A program made the translations under genes and the position numbers. A stretch of 64,000 nucleotides of DNA, from the NCBI GenBank assembly GCA_016592635.1, contig AP023240.1:2769630-2833629 (forward strand), given 5' to 3'. Under the pieces are notes generated by a model. That model did not search any database. It saw only the letters and a program-made list of their open reading frames with translations, and had not been told where the DNA came from. Positions within the stretch are counted from its first letter, which is position 1; each line of letters opens with the position of its first letter. Below are positions 54,172 through 62,558 of this stretch, piece after piece. This stretch comes from Methyloprofundus sp. (lineage in GTDB: Bacteria; Pseudomonadota; Gammaproteobacteria; Methylococcales; Methylomonadaceae).

Positions 54172-55080
54172 ATGTCTAAACCGTTTATCTTACATATGCT
54201 GACGACAGCAAAAAATCTTAGCCCATTTGATGTCAATATGGCTGTTGATGCAGGTTGGGTCTCTGCCATCCCTTATATTAATGTTGAGCCAAGTGAAGTA
54301 CAGGGGCTTGTACAAGATGTCATCTTTTCTCGCAGCCCTAAAGGCCTAAAAAATACTGGCATTTTTATTGGTGGCCGTGATACCAAACAAGCAATGGACA
54401 TGCTTAAATCAGCAAAAAACTCAATGTTCACTCCATTTGAGGTCTCAGTCTTTGCAGACCCAAGTGGTGCCTTTACAACAGCAGCTGCAATGGTTGCCGT
54501 TGTCGAAGATGAACTAAAAACCAAATTTAATACAGGTTTAGAAGGCAGAACCGTACTTGCTTTAGGTGGAACGGGACCAGTAGGTCAAGTAGCTGCAGTA
54601 TTAGCAGCACAAGCCGGAGCTAATGTCAGAATAATAGGCCGACAATTAGAAAAGGCACAACGCATAGCAGATATGTGTAGCGAAGAATTTGGCGAAGGTA
54701 AAATTACTATCACCGCTGGTGCTGATGCGGATAAAGCAGATTACTTAACAAACGCAGACGTTGTTTTTGCTACAGGTGCTGCAGGTATCGAACTTTTAAG
54801 TGCTGAACTTATCAGTGCCGCCCCCCAATTAAAAGTTGCTGCTGATGTCAATGCAGTTCCTCCTTCTGGCGTTGCTGGCCTTGATGCTTTTGATAATGGC
54901 AAGGAAATTGCTGGATCAAAAAGCGGCGCACTCGGTATCGGTGCTTTAGCTATCGGTAATGTAAAATACCAAGTACAAAGCAAACTATTAAAAAGCATGA
55001 TAGATGAAGAAAAGCACATTTTCTTACATTTTGAACATGCCTTTGCTGCAGCTCGCGAACATATACTAGCATCTAAATAA
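54172..55080 (+). CDS. mtdB: Methylene-tetrahydromethanopterin dehydrogenase, MtdB-like (copy 1)
   Basis: Oxidises methylene-H4MPT to methenyl-H4MPT with NAD(P) in the formaldehyde oxidation pathway of methylotrophs. The 302-residue protein starts SKPFILHMLTTAKNLSPFDVNMAVDAG, in outline, then VFADPSGAFTTAAAMVA (about residues 91-107), the Rossmann loop ALGGTGPVGQVAAVLA (about 130-145), and VAADVNAVPPSGVAGLDA. N terminus resembles MtdB more than MtdA. ATG with AGGGA five bases before; a longer frame from 54109 is not used. A paralogue follows 66 bases on. Confidence 0.9.
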   Translation: MSKPFILHMLTTAKNLSPFDVNMAVDAGWVSAIPYINVEPSEVQGLVQDVIFSRSPKGLKNTGIFIGGRDTKQAMDMLKSAKNSMFTPFEVSVFADPSGAFTTAAAMVAVVEDELKTKFNTGLEGRTVLALGGTGPVGQVAAVLAAQAGANVRIIGRQLEKAQRIADMCSEEFGEGKITITAGADADKADYLTNADVVFATGAAGIELLSAELISAAPQLKVAADVNAVPPSGVAGLDAFDNGKEIAGSKSGALGIGALAIGNVKYQVQSKLLKSMIDEEKHIFLHFEHAFAAAREHILASK

Positions 55081-55146
55081 CCCAATATTCCACATAACCC
55101 TAGAGCACACGACTTACTGCTGTGCTCTACAAAATAAGGCCTCCTT

Positions 55147-56049
55147 ATGTCCAAAAGAAGCATATTGCACATGTTTGACCCCATGCAAAATAACAGTCCA
55201 TTTGATATCAATATGGCCGTAGACTGTGATTTTGATCTACTGATGCCTTATTCAAATGTCAAGCTAGATAGCATGCACAGACTTACTCAAGATGTTATTT
55301 TCTCTCGAGGACCTAAAGGCGTTAAACGCACAGGTATTTTTCTGGGTGGTCGTGATATTGGTTTGGCTGTTGACATGCTGAACACCTGCAAACAAGCAAT
55401 GGTACCTCCCTTTGAAGTATCGGTATTTGCGGATCCTAGTGGTGCCTTTACTACAGCTGCTGCTTTAGTTGCCTGTGTAGAAAAAGAACTTAAAGCAAAA
55501 CATAATAAAGAATTAAAAGACTGTAAGGCATTGGTCTTTGGTGGAACTGGCCCAGTTGGGATTGCGACAGGGGTAATCGCCTCATTAGCAGGCGCAGAAA
55601 CTATTTTAGTAGATCATATTTCTGCTGACACTGCGGCCAGTTTAGCAGCTGAATATAATCGTCGCTTTGCTAGTGAACTCACTGGCACTGCGGCAACTTA
55701 TGACGAAGATAAAATAGCATTGCTTGCCGATGTTGATCTGGTTTTTTGTACCGCTAAAGCAGGCATTCAAATATTAAGTACCGAAGTGCTTGGCCATGCC
55801 AAACAGCTAAAAGTTGTTGGCGATGTCAATGCGGTGCCACCTGCCGGTATTGCTGGGGTGCAAATGAATGACTTTGGCGTGCCTTTGTCGGGTACTGAAA
55901 ATGCAGTTTCTATTGGGCCTTTAGCAGTAGGAAATATTAAGTACAAAGTACAACATGCGCTGTTAAGCTCAATGTTGACAGGTGATAAACCTGTATATAT
56001 TGACTTTAGAGCCGCATATGAAAAAGCTAAGGAAATTTTACAGGACTAA
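55147..56049 (+). CDS. Methylene-tetrahydromethanopterin dehydrogenase, MtdB-like (copy 2)
   Basis: A 300-residue paralogue of the upstream gene with the same blocks: SILHMFDPMQNNSPFDINMAVD at the N terminus (in outline), DVIFSRGPKGVKRTGIFLGGRD, FADPSGAFTTAAALVACVE, GGTGPVGIATGVIASLAG (about residues 140-157), and DVNAVPPAGIAGVQ. All common residues look intact. Spaced 66 bases from copy 1, so co-transcribed. The two may differ in cofactor (NAD or NADP) or direction; I cannot tell which is which. AAGG lies seven bases before the ATG. Confidence 0.88.
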   Translation: MSKRSILHMFDPMQNNSPFDINMAVDCDFDLLMPYSNVKLDSMHRLTQDVIFSRGPKGVKRTGIFLGGRDIGLAVDMLNTCKQAMVPPFEVSVFADPSGAFTTAAALVACVEKELKAKHNKELKDCKALVFGGTGPVGIATGVIASLAGAETILVDHISADTAASLAAEYNRRFASELTGTAATYDEDKIALLADVDLVFCTAKAGIQILSTEVLGHAKQLKVVGDVNAVPPAGIAGVQMNDFGVPLSGTENAVSIGPLAVGNIKYKVQHALLSSMLTGDKPVYIDFRAAYEKAKEILQD

Positions 56050-56152
56050 ATACTAAAAACTAAGGTTGAGTGCAACCTGAAATTGCACCAAAACATACGC
56101 TATGTTTTGAGTTTGACTTAAGGCATCGAGATAAAACAGTCTAAATATAAAT

Positions 56153-56827
56153 ATGAAAAAAATTTTATACTTTTTATTATTAATAGCAACTCCATTGCAA
56201 TTATTAGCTGATAACTTAAGTCGTTCCAATGCACTTTTTGATTGCATAGAATATGCTTTGCCTAAATACTTTAGTCCTGCAGAATCTAAAACAACTGACT
56301 ATACGGAGTGTTTATTTCGTTTTTACAGTAATACAAATACACATATTTGGACACGAGGAGAAGCTGTCTATGCATCTGGGGATATTTGGGGTGATTTAAC
56401 ATATATAGGTGAAATGAGTGATTTTACTCAGTCCTGCATAGAGCTATCCTTACAATTTCACGGAATATACCAATCCGAAAAAATTAATGACCAATACTGG
56501 ACTTACCTACGGTTTTATGAAAAAGATGAAGAGGGAAAGAAAAATATTCTTATAACATCCACTACTGGAAGTCCTGAGCAAATAAACAACTGGTTCAATA
56601 CCGAAGACCATGAAAACAAAAATTTTTCTAAACTTACCTATAACGCTTACGGGGCTCAGATTAAGTTCTCAGAAGATACAAACACTTGCTATGAAGTAAC
56701 CAGTGCTGATAATGATACACTCACTTTAACAACCTATAAGCAAACCCAGGGTGACAACAACACATGCGACACCACTATAGTAAATTCCAGGTCATTTACT
56801 TTTTTTGCACAAACTGAATCACAATAA
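56153..56827 (+). CDS. Secreted protein of unknown function
   Basis: A 224-residue exported protein (signal peptide KKILYFLLLIATPLQLLA). The segment NALFDCIEYALPKYFSPAESKT...TECLFRFYSNTNTHI (about residues 25-65) resembles a domain seen at the ends of many secreted proteobacterial proteins (NCLFxWAExxYPxxFxP ... YRYYxxTxxYL), with GDLTYIGEMSDF as its end. The rest is unassigned and cysteine-paired. Convergent with slyX. Confidence 0.7.
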   Translation: MKKILYFLLLIATPLQLLADNLSRSNALFDCIEYALPKYFSPAESKTTDYTECLFRFYSNTNTHIWTRGEAVYASGDIWGDLTYIGEMSDFTQSCIELSLQFHGIYQSEKINDQYWTYLRFYEKDEEGKKNILITSTTGSPEQINNWFNTEDHENKNFSKLTYNAYGAQIKFSEDTNTCYEVTSADNDTLTLTTYKQTQGDNNTCDTTIVNSRSFTFFAQTESQ

Positions 56828-56856
56828 CTAAGATATAGGAGCACTAAGACTACCCC

Positions 56857-57078
56857 TTAATAGTGTGGAGGCCTTTCATCTGCAGCAGAAAGCCCCCCTC
56901 CAGAACTTCCCGCAGAGGCTTCCGATAAATCCCTAACTCTTCCCAATAATTGCTGGGTTAAGTGTTTTAAAGCATCAATTTGATCTTGCTGTTGACAGAC
57001 AACATCATTAAGCTGATTAATAATATCTTCTTGAAATGCAATTTTTGTTTCAATTGTTATGATACGCTGCTCAGTCAT
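56857..57078 (-). CDS. slyX: SlyX family protein
   Basis: A 73-residue coiled coil (RIITIETKIAFQEDIINQLNDVV at the start, in outline) with a proline/glycine-rich tail ending ERPPHY, which is the SlyX hallmark. Five bases after ppnP. Function in the cell unknown. Confidence 0.93.
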   Translation of the reverse strand: MTEQRIITIETKIAFQEDIINQLNDVVCQQQDQIDALKHLTQQLLGRVRDLSEASAGSSGGGLSAADERPPHY

Positions 57079-57083
57079 ATTAC

Positions 57084-57398
57084 TTACTTAAAATAAGAGC
57101 AACAGTAATCTGTCGGTGTATTAATTTTAATATCAAATTTTGAATTAGCAGGCACTTCAAATGACTCACCTGCTGCGACTTTTTGCCATTCTTGTGTATC
57201 AGGTAATAATACTTCCAAATCCCCAGCCATAATTTCCATTAATTCTTTTGCCTCAGTTCCAAAAGTATAATCACCAGGCATCATAAAGCCCAATGTTTTC
57301 TCACTACCATCAGCAAACTGAACAGTACGGCTATTCACTTTGCCATCAAAATAAATATTGGCTTTCTTTACTACAATAACATTACTAAATGTTGTCAT
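57084..57398 (-). CDS. ppnP: Pyrimidine/purine nucleoside phosphorylase PpnP
   Basis: A 104-residue cupin that cleaves nucleosides with phosphate (DUF1255/YaiE). ANIYFDGKVNSRTVQFADGSEKTLGFMMPGDYTF (about residues 13-46, in outline), then GESFEVPANSKFDIKI and the C-terminal DYCCSYF are characteristic. Co-directional with slyX. Confidence 0.94.
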   Translation of the reverse strand: MTTFSNVIVVKKANIYFDGKVNSRTVQFADGSEKTLGFMMPGDYTFGTEAKELMEIMAGDLEVLLPDTQEWQKVAAGESFEVPANSKFDIKINTPTDYCCSYFK

Positions 57399-57489
57399 TA
57401 TGTGTTGATCTCTTTATATTAAAATTCTATTGCTCTAGCACGCCGACATTTCGTAACACGTAAATTCTTCGTTCTGCGAGCCTTTCACC

Positions 57490-58284
57490 CTATTTCTTAT
57501 CTTTTAAAAATACCTTGGCTTCATTCCATAAAGCATCTAGTTCAGCTAATTCACACTGCTTAACATCTCGGCCTGATAGGGTTACTTTTTGTTCTATATA
57601 TTCAAAACGGGTGGAAAATTTTCGGGTGCTCTTTTTTAAAGCTTGCTCAGGGTCAACACCCATATGCCTAGCTAAATTAACAGCAACTAATAACAAATCA
57701 CCAATCTCTTCCTCAATATGCTGTTGATTCCCTGACTGCCAAGCGTCTTTAACCTCATCAAGCTCTTCCAATACTTTCTCATACACCGGCTCAACATCAG
57801 GCCAATCAAAACCATGATTAGCCGCTCTATCCTGAATTTTTTTACATTGCACTAAAGCGGGTAAGTTTTTTGCAACACCAGATAAAATTGTATTGTTAGC
57901 GGCACTTTTTACTTCTCTTTCAGCTGCTTTATGCTCTTCCCATGCTTGCTTTTGTTCAGCCTCATTTGCGTAAACAACCCCTGCAAAAACATGCGGGTGC
58001 CTACGTACCAGTTTATCGGTCACATTTAAGGCTATCTGCTCAAAGTCAAATAACCCTCGCTCATCTGCCAACTGCGCATGAAAAACCACCTGAAATAACA
58101 AGTCACCCAATTCAGCCTTGAGATCTTGCATATCATTACGTTCAATAGCATCAACTACTTCATATGCTTCTTCCAACGTATAGGGGATCAAACTATTAAA
58201 GTCTTGTTTTTTATCCCAAGAGCACCCTGTTTCAGGATTCCTTAATTGCTCCATAATCCGCAATAACCGCTGTGTATTTTTCAT
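57490..58284 (-). CDS. mazG: Nucleoside triphosphate pyrophosphohydrolase MazG
   Basis: A 264-residue enzyme with two MazG domains. The first has CSWDKKQDFNSLIPYTLEEAYEV (about residues 19-41, in outline) and the metal site ELGDLLFQVVFHAQLADE (about 58-75); the second has EEIGDLLLVAVNLARHMGVDPE. A GTG at 58290, overlapping the permease stop, is an alternative start. It hydrolyses NTPs, often including ppGpp precursors. Confidence 0.95.
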   Translation of the reverse strand: MKNTQRLLRIMEQLRNPETGCSWDKKQDFNSLIPYTLEEAYEVVDAIERNDMQDLKAELGDLLFQVVFHAQLADERGLFDFEQIALNVTDKLVRRHPHVFAGVVYANEAEQKQAWEEHKAAEREVKSAANNTILSGVAKNLPALVQCKKIQDRAANHGFDWPDVEPVYEKVLEELDEVKDAWQSGNQQHIEEEIGDLLLVAVNLARHMGVDPEQALKKSTRKFSTRFEYIEQKVTLSGRDVKQCELAELDALWNEAKVFLKDKK

Positions 58285-58286
58285 GT

Positions 58287-59384
58287 TCACATATCAAAAG
58301 TGTGTAACTTTTCATCTAAACGTGGCCAAGCAGAGATAACCGCTTTCACTAAGGTAGCCAAAGGAATGGCAAAAAACACGCCCCAAAAGCCCCATAAACC
58401 ACCAAAAAATAAGATCGCTACAATAATGGCTGCAGGGTGTAAATTAACCGCCTCAGAAAAAAGTAGCGGTACTAAAACCACACCATCGATTGCCTGAATA
58501 ATTGAATAAGCAATCACCACATACATAAACTCTTCGCCACCAAAGCCCCACTGAAAAAATGCAACGCCTAATACAGGGAAAGTAACCAATGTTGCGCCTA
58601 CATAGGGAATAATGACCGAAAGCCCCATAAAAACCGCCAGAAGTACAGCATAATTCAAACCCAGTGCTGCAAAAGTAATATAACTGGCAGTACCCAGAAC
58701 AAGTACTTCTACAAATTTCCCGCGGATATAATTACCTAATTGCATGTCGACTTCTTGCCAAACATTCAATGATAATAACCTATCGCGAGGTAAAAATTGG
58801 GCAAACCATTGCAATAAAATGGCTTTATCTTTTAAGCAAAATAAAATTAATACTGGCACCAGAATTAAATACACCAACAGACTTATGACCCCCACAACTG
58901 ATGAAGCTGAATAACTTAATAAGTCTTGGCCATAGGTTAGGGCTTCTTGCTGTACAGCAAACATAACATCTCTTAATTTATCGGCTGAAATAATTTGCGG
59001 GTAGGCCTCAGGGAGTTTTAAAATTTCCGCTTGTGAACTTTTAATAATATCTGGTGTATGTTGCAATAATTGTTTTAACTGCTTATAAAGCATTGGCATC
59101 AGACCAAATAACAAGTAACTAAAAGCACTCATAAAGCCTGCAAAAACAATAAATACGGAAGGTAAGCGCTTTAACTTCTTCTCTAGCTTTCTCACCATAC
59201 CTTCTAACAAATAGGCTATAACGATCGCAATAAAAACTGGCATCAAAACATCAGCTAAAGACGTAATTAAGAAAAAACCGACAATTAAAATAATCGCTAA
59301 TGCAACGGCCTGAGAATTAGGTAAAATTCGTTTTAAACTATCTTTTAAAAACTGCAAATTAGAAAACTCATTATTTCGTTGCAT
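58287..59384 (-). CDS. AI-2E/PerM family permease
   Basis: A 365-residue membrane protein of the AI-2E transporter (PerM/YhhT) family, about seven or eight helices. GLSVIIPYVGATLVTFPVLG (about residues 254-273) and FGGLWGFWGVFFAIPLATL (about 325-343) are typical. Substrate not predictable. Overlaps mazG and follows queD by 18 bases. Confidence 0.92.
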   Translation of the reverse strand: MQRNNEFSNLQFLKDSLKRILPNSQAVALAIILIVGFFLITSLADVLMPVFIAIVIAYLLEGMVRKLEKKLKRLPSVFIVFAGFMSAFSYLLFGLMPMLYKQLKQLLQHTPDIIKSSQAEILKLPEAYPQIISADKLRDVMFAVQQEALTYGQDLLSYSASSVVGVISLLVYLILVPVLILFCLKDKAILLQWFAQFLPRDRLLSLNVWQEVDMQLGNYIRGKFVEVLVLGTASYITFAALGLNYAVLLAVFMGLSVIIPYVGATLVTFPVLGVAFFQWGFGGEEFMYVVIAYSIIQAIDGVVLVPLLFSEAVNLHPAAIIVAILFFGGLWGFWGVFFAIPLATLVKAVISAWPRLDEKLHTFDM

Positions 59385-59402
59385 AAGCTTATTTTTATTA
59401 TT

Positions 59403-59756
59403 TTAGGGCTTATAAATGGCATTGGTTTTGGGCGTTTCACTCACACTAACCGACACCACTTCTTGCCACAATGACTTGGCTTGGTCATAAAGATATTTGG
59501 CAATGGCTTCAGCAGTTGTGGAGCCAGTTAATACATCATTTAAATGTCGATGATCCAAAATTTCATCGATAATATTTTTAAAAGCTGCCAATTCATTGTA
59601 ATCCACAACAAAACCAGTTGCATTAAGCTCTTTGGCAGCCAATGTTAATTCAACAACATAATTATGCCCATGTAAGCGACTACAAGGGTGTGAATCAGGC
59701 AAGCCTTCAAGCACATGACTGGCACTAAAATTAAATTGTTTAGAAATTGTGTACAC
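59403..59756 (-). CDS. queD: 6-carboxytetrahydropterin synthase QueD
   Basis: A 117-residue zinc enzyme of queuosine synthesis. The zinc histidines lie in FSASHVLEG (about residue 14) and RLHGHNYVVEL (about 29-31), the catalytic Cys in HPCSRLHGH (about 25), and HRHLND (about 72-77) completes the site. Single-domain, normal length. Downstream of a very strong hairpin. Confidence 0.93.
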   Translation of the reverse strand: MYTISKQFNFSASHVLEGLPDSHPCSRLHGHNYVVELTLAAKELNATGFVVDYNELAAFKNIIDEILDHRHLNDVLTGSTTAEAIAKYLYDQAKSLWQEVVSVSVSETPKTNAIYKP

Positions 59757-59785
59757 GTACTCTTATTTTCCTTAGTGTTAATACT

Positions 59786-59843
59786 AAAAAACCGCCTTGA
59801 TACCTAAAATCATAAATCCTGATTTTAGGTATCAAGGCGGTTT
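59786..59843 (-). terminator. Long perfect hairpin, probable terminator after rnhB
   Basis: A perfect 24-base inverted repeat (arms 59789-59812 and 59820-59843) with a 7-base loop. Read on the minus strand it ends in TTTTTTAG, so it can act as a rho-independent terminator of the lpxA-rnhB transcript. The stem is two to three times longer than usual. Confidence 0.75.
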
Positions 59844-59981
59844 AAAATTTGTGATTATTTTAGCACGCTTTAACAATTAATCTGCAAAGAGTTACAGAAA
59901 CAAAATTCTGTAAAACCATCTCATAAAATAAACTAAATCATAAAGATATACAATTTTATATGAGGAAAGCTCATTGAATAA

Positions 59982-60542
59982 TTACAATAGTTTTTTAATG
60001 GGCGCAAACGAGCGACGATGCTGCTCACAAATACCTAATGCTTGAATGTACTCTTTATGTAACTTTGTCGGATAACCTTTATGTCGAAAAAACTCATAGC
60101 CAGGATACATCACATCTAAAATGGCTATTTCTTTATCTCGGTATACTTTTGCTAAAATAGAAGCCGCGGAGATTTCAGGCACTAGTAAGTCACCCTGCAC
60201 GATAGTTTCCCCAGGACAGTCTATATTAGGATATTGATTCCCATCCACTTGCAGCCAATCAGGCTGTACCTGCAATGTCTGTACTGCTCGCGCCATAGCT
60301 AATAAAGAAGCCTGCAGAATATTGATTGCATCAATTTCACTTGGCTCTGCTCTACCGATTGCCCAAGCTATTGCTTGCTGTTTGATAGTGACAGCTAATG
60401 CCTCACGCTTTTTAGCTGTCAATTTTTTTGAATCTGTTAACCCTAAAATTGGCTGTTTAGGGTTTAATATGACTGCTGCTGCGATAACTGGCCCTACTAT
60501 ACACCCACGACCAACTTCATCAACTCCAGCAATAATTTGCAT
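59982..60542 (-). CDS. rnhB: Ribonuclease HII
   Basis: Removes ribonucleotides and RNA from RNA-DNA hybrids. The 186-residue protein has IIAGVDEVGRG (catalytic Asp and Glu about residues 7-8), SKKLTAKKREAL, and AASILAKVYRDKEI (Asp about 122). A TTG at 60554 is in frame, but the ATG at 60542 gives the expected N terminus. Follows lpxA by 22 bases; lpxB, usual between them, is absent. Confidence 0.96.
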   Translation of the reverse strand: MQIIAGVDEVGRGCIVGPVIAAAVILNPKQPILGLTDSKKLTAKKREALAVTIKQQAIAWAIGRAEPSEIDAINILQASLLAMARAVQTLQVQPDWLQVDGNQYPNIDCPGETIVQGDLLVPEISAASILAKVYRDKEIAILDVMYPGYEFFRHKGYPTKLHKEYIQALGICEQHRRSFAPIKKLL

Positions 60543-60564
60543 CTTATGAGTCAAAGTTAATTAA

Positions 60565-61335
60565 CTACCGTAAAATCCCACGCGACACATTACGTAAAAA
60601 ACTGACCATATTTGAAATTTCATCACACTCTCCAGCCAAGTCTTCCATTTCTTCTATTGCATCTTCCATTCTAAGATTATTTTTATACAATATCTTATAC
60701 GCTTTGCGAATCAAGCGCACTGCTTCAGGCGTACTGCCTGCTCGCTCCATACCCACCGAGTTAATACCATGTGGTCGAGTAGGTCGACCACCAACCATAA
60801 CATAGGGGGGAATATCTTGAGTGATAGCACTACCCATAGCAGCAAAACTAAAAGTGCCAATTTGCGTAAATTGATGCACCAATGTAAAACCGCCTAGAAT
60901 AGCATCATTACACAAATGCACATGCCCTGCTAAAGAGGCTCCATTTGCCATAATGACATTATTACCAATGATGCAATCATGTGCAACATGGGTATACGCC
61001 ATAAACAAATTATCATTACCAATTTTAGTGACTCCATGATCTTGTAAAGTACCACGATGTAATGTGGTAAATTCACGAATAACATTCCTATCGCCAATGA
61101 TAAGACTGGTTTTTTCATCAGCATATTTTTTATCTTGGGGATCCTCCCCTACTGATGCGAATTGATAAATATGATTATCTTTACCAATAGTCACTGGCCC
61201 CTTCATGACAACATGAGGTCCAATAACAGTACCTGATCCAATCGTAACATCAGAGCCAATAATAGAAAATGGCCCTATTTCGACATCGTCAGCTATTTCA
61301 GCATTGACATCTACGATTGCTTTGGGATCAATCAA
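60565..61335 (-). CDS. lpxA: UDP-N-acetylglucosamine acyltransferase LpxA
   Basis: First enzyme of lipid A synthesis, taking a hydroxyacyl chain from ACP. Left-handed beta-helix hexapeptides fill residues 1-190 (IGPFSIIGSDVTIGSGTVIG, in outline), the catalytic His is in MAYTHVAHDCIIGNN (about 116-130), and a C-terminal helical tail follows. The TTG at 61335 (GGTGA five bases upstream, overlapping fabZ by eight) gives IDPKAIVD, the normal start; a GTG at 61344 is possible. Confidence 0.95.
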   Translation of the reverse strand: MIDPKAIVDVNAEIADDVEIGPFSIIGSDVTIGSGTVIGPHVVMKGPVTIGKDNHIYQFASVGEDPQDKKYADEKTSLIIGDRNVIREFTTLHRGTLQDHGVTKIGNDNLFMAYTHVAHDCIIGNNVIMANGASLAGHVHLCNDAILGGFTLVHQFTQIGTFSFAAMGSAITQDIPPYVMVGGRPTRPHGINSVGMERAGSTPEAVRLIRKAYKILYKNNLRMEDAIEEMEDLAGECDEISNMVSFLRNVSRGILR

Positions 61336-61783
61336 TCTTATCACCAACTGCTGCACAACGAATAACTGCACTCGCTACAAATTCGCCATCTACGGTTGCT
61401 GTACAATGGAAAGACCATATATTACGTCGACTTCTTTCAAAGACAGCTTCTAACATCATTTGATCCCCTGGCACGACAGGACGCTTAAATTTAGCTTTAT
61501 CTATCCCTGTTAAAAAATAAGTCATACCATGACCTAATTCATCGGGTGATGTTTCAGATGCCAATAACCCAGTTGCTTGCGCAAGTGCTTCCAAGATCAG
61601 TACACCAGGAAAAATTGCCATATGTGGAAAATGACCTTGGAAAATTGGTTCATTATAAGTAACGTTTTTGACACCTAATAACCTAACCCCAGGCTCACAT
61701 TCAACCACTTTATCAATCAGCAGGAAAGGATAGCGATGCGGTAAGAATGATTGAATCTGCTTTATATCAAGTAATGTTTCCAA
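61328..61783 (-). CDS. fabZ: 3-hydroxyacyl-ACP dehydratase FabZ
   Basis: A hotdog-fold dehydratase for fatty-acid elongation. The 151-residue protein has FLPHRYPFLLIDKV (catalytic His within HFP follows), GHFPHMAIFPGVLILEALAQ (about residues 50-69; His and Glu), normal length. Overlaps the lpxA start by eight bases, as in E. coli. lpxD, usually just upstream, is absent. Confidence 0.97.
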   Translation of the reverse strand: METLLDIKQIQSFLPHRYPFLLIDKVVECEPGVRLLGVKNVTYNEPIFQGHFPHMAIFPGVLILEALAQATGLLASETSPDELGHGMTYFLTGIDKAKFKRPVVPGDQMMLEAVFERSRRNIWSFHCTATVDGEFVASAVIRCAAVGDKID

Positions 61784-61982
61784 TGTAACAACCTTTATTT
61801 TCTGTACTTAAATTAATACCTTGCATTCAATTAATGCACAAGTATCTTTAACTTAAAATAACATACCTCATACCACCATGATTGTGAATTTGCTTGTAAC
61901 TGGTTATTAAATACAAGCCAGTACACTTATATCTCACATTCATAGCAATACGAAATAAAATTTCTAAAATGATCTTTGAATT

Positions 61983-62480
61983 CTACGGCAATAAAGCCAA
62001 TTTTTTTTGTACCTTAGCTGTTGCATCCACTTTTGGGCTAGCATGGATGACACCTTCGGTTAGTAACAAGTCATATTCACCTTCATCAGCCAACGCCTTT
62101 ACTGCCGCAATAATTCTATTTTGCATCTTGCCTAACTCTTCATTACGACGAATACTGAAATCTTCTTTAAACTCTTGTTGCGAACGCTGTGCTTCACGAC
62201 GCTTACTGATAATATCCCGTTCCAAGTTGCGCTTTTCAGTATCAGTCATCGTCAAACCATCACGTGCCAACTTTTCTTCTAATTTTTTAATCGCTTTTTG
62301 TTGCGCAACTAATTGCTTATCTTTAGGCGAAAACTCTCTTTCTAAACGTTTTTTAGCTTCTGCAGCTTGCGGCGCATTGGCCATAAGTAAAGGAATATTA
62401 ACCACTCCTATTCTTATTTCTGCCAAAGCAGCTTGACTTAACAATAACAAACTCGCTAAAAAAGCTAATTTCTTTAACAT
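61983..62480 (-). CDS. skp: Periplasmic chaperone Skp (OmpH)
   Basis: A 165-residue chaperone with a signal peptide (LKKLAFLASLLLLSQAALA) and a long coiled coil (about residues 35-130) forming the tentacles that hold unfolded outer-membrane proteins. IRIGVVNIPLLMANAPQA is the family's N-terminal strand region. It follows bamA, its main partner gene. Confidence 0.95.
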   Translation of the reverse strand: MLKKLAFLASLLLLSQAALAEIRIGVVNIPLLMANAPQAAEAKKRLEREFSPKDKQLVAQQKAIKKLEEKLARDGLTMTDTEKRNLERDIISKRREAQRSQQEFKEDFSIRRNEELGKMQNRIIAAVKALADEGEYDLLLTEGVIHASPKVDATAKVQKKLALLP

Positions 62481-62558
62481 TGAGTACTTCTCCCTATTTT
62501 TCCTAAAAGCAAAATTGTATTGGACATTATACTGTATCTATAAAAAAATGCTCAGCAC

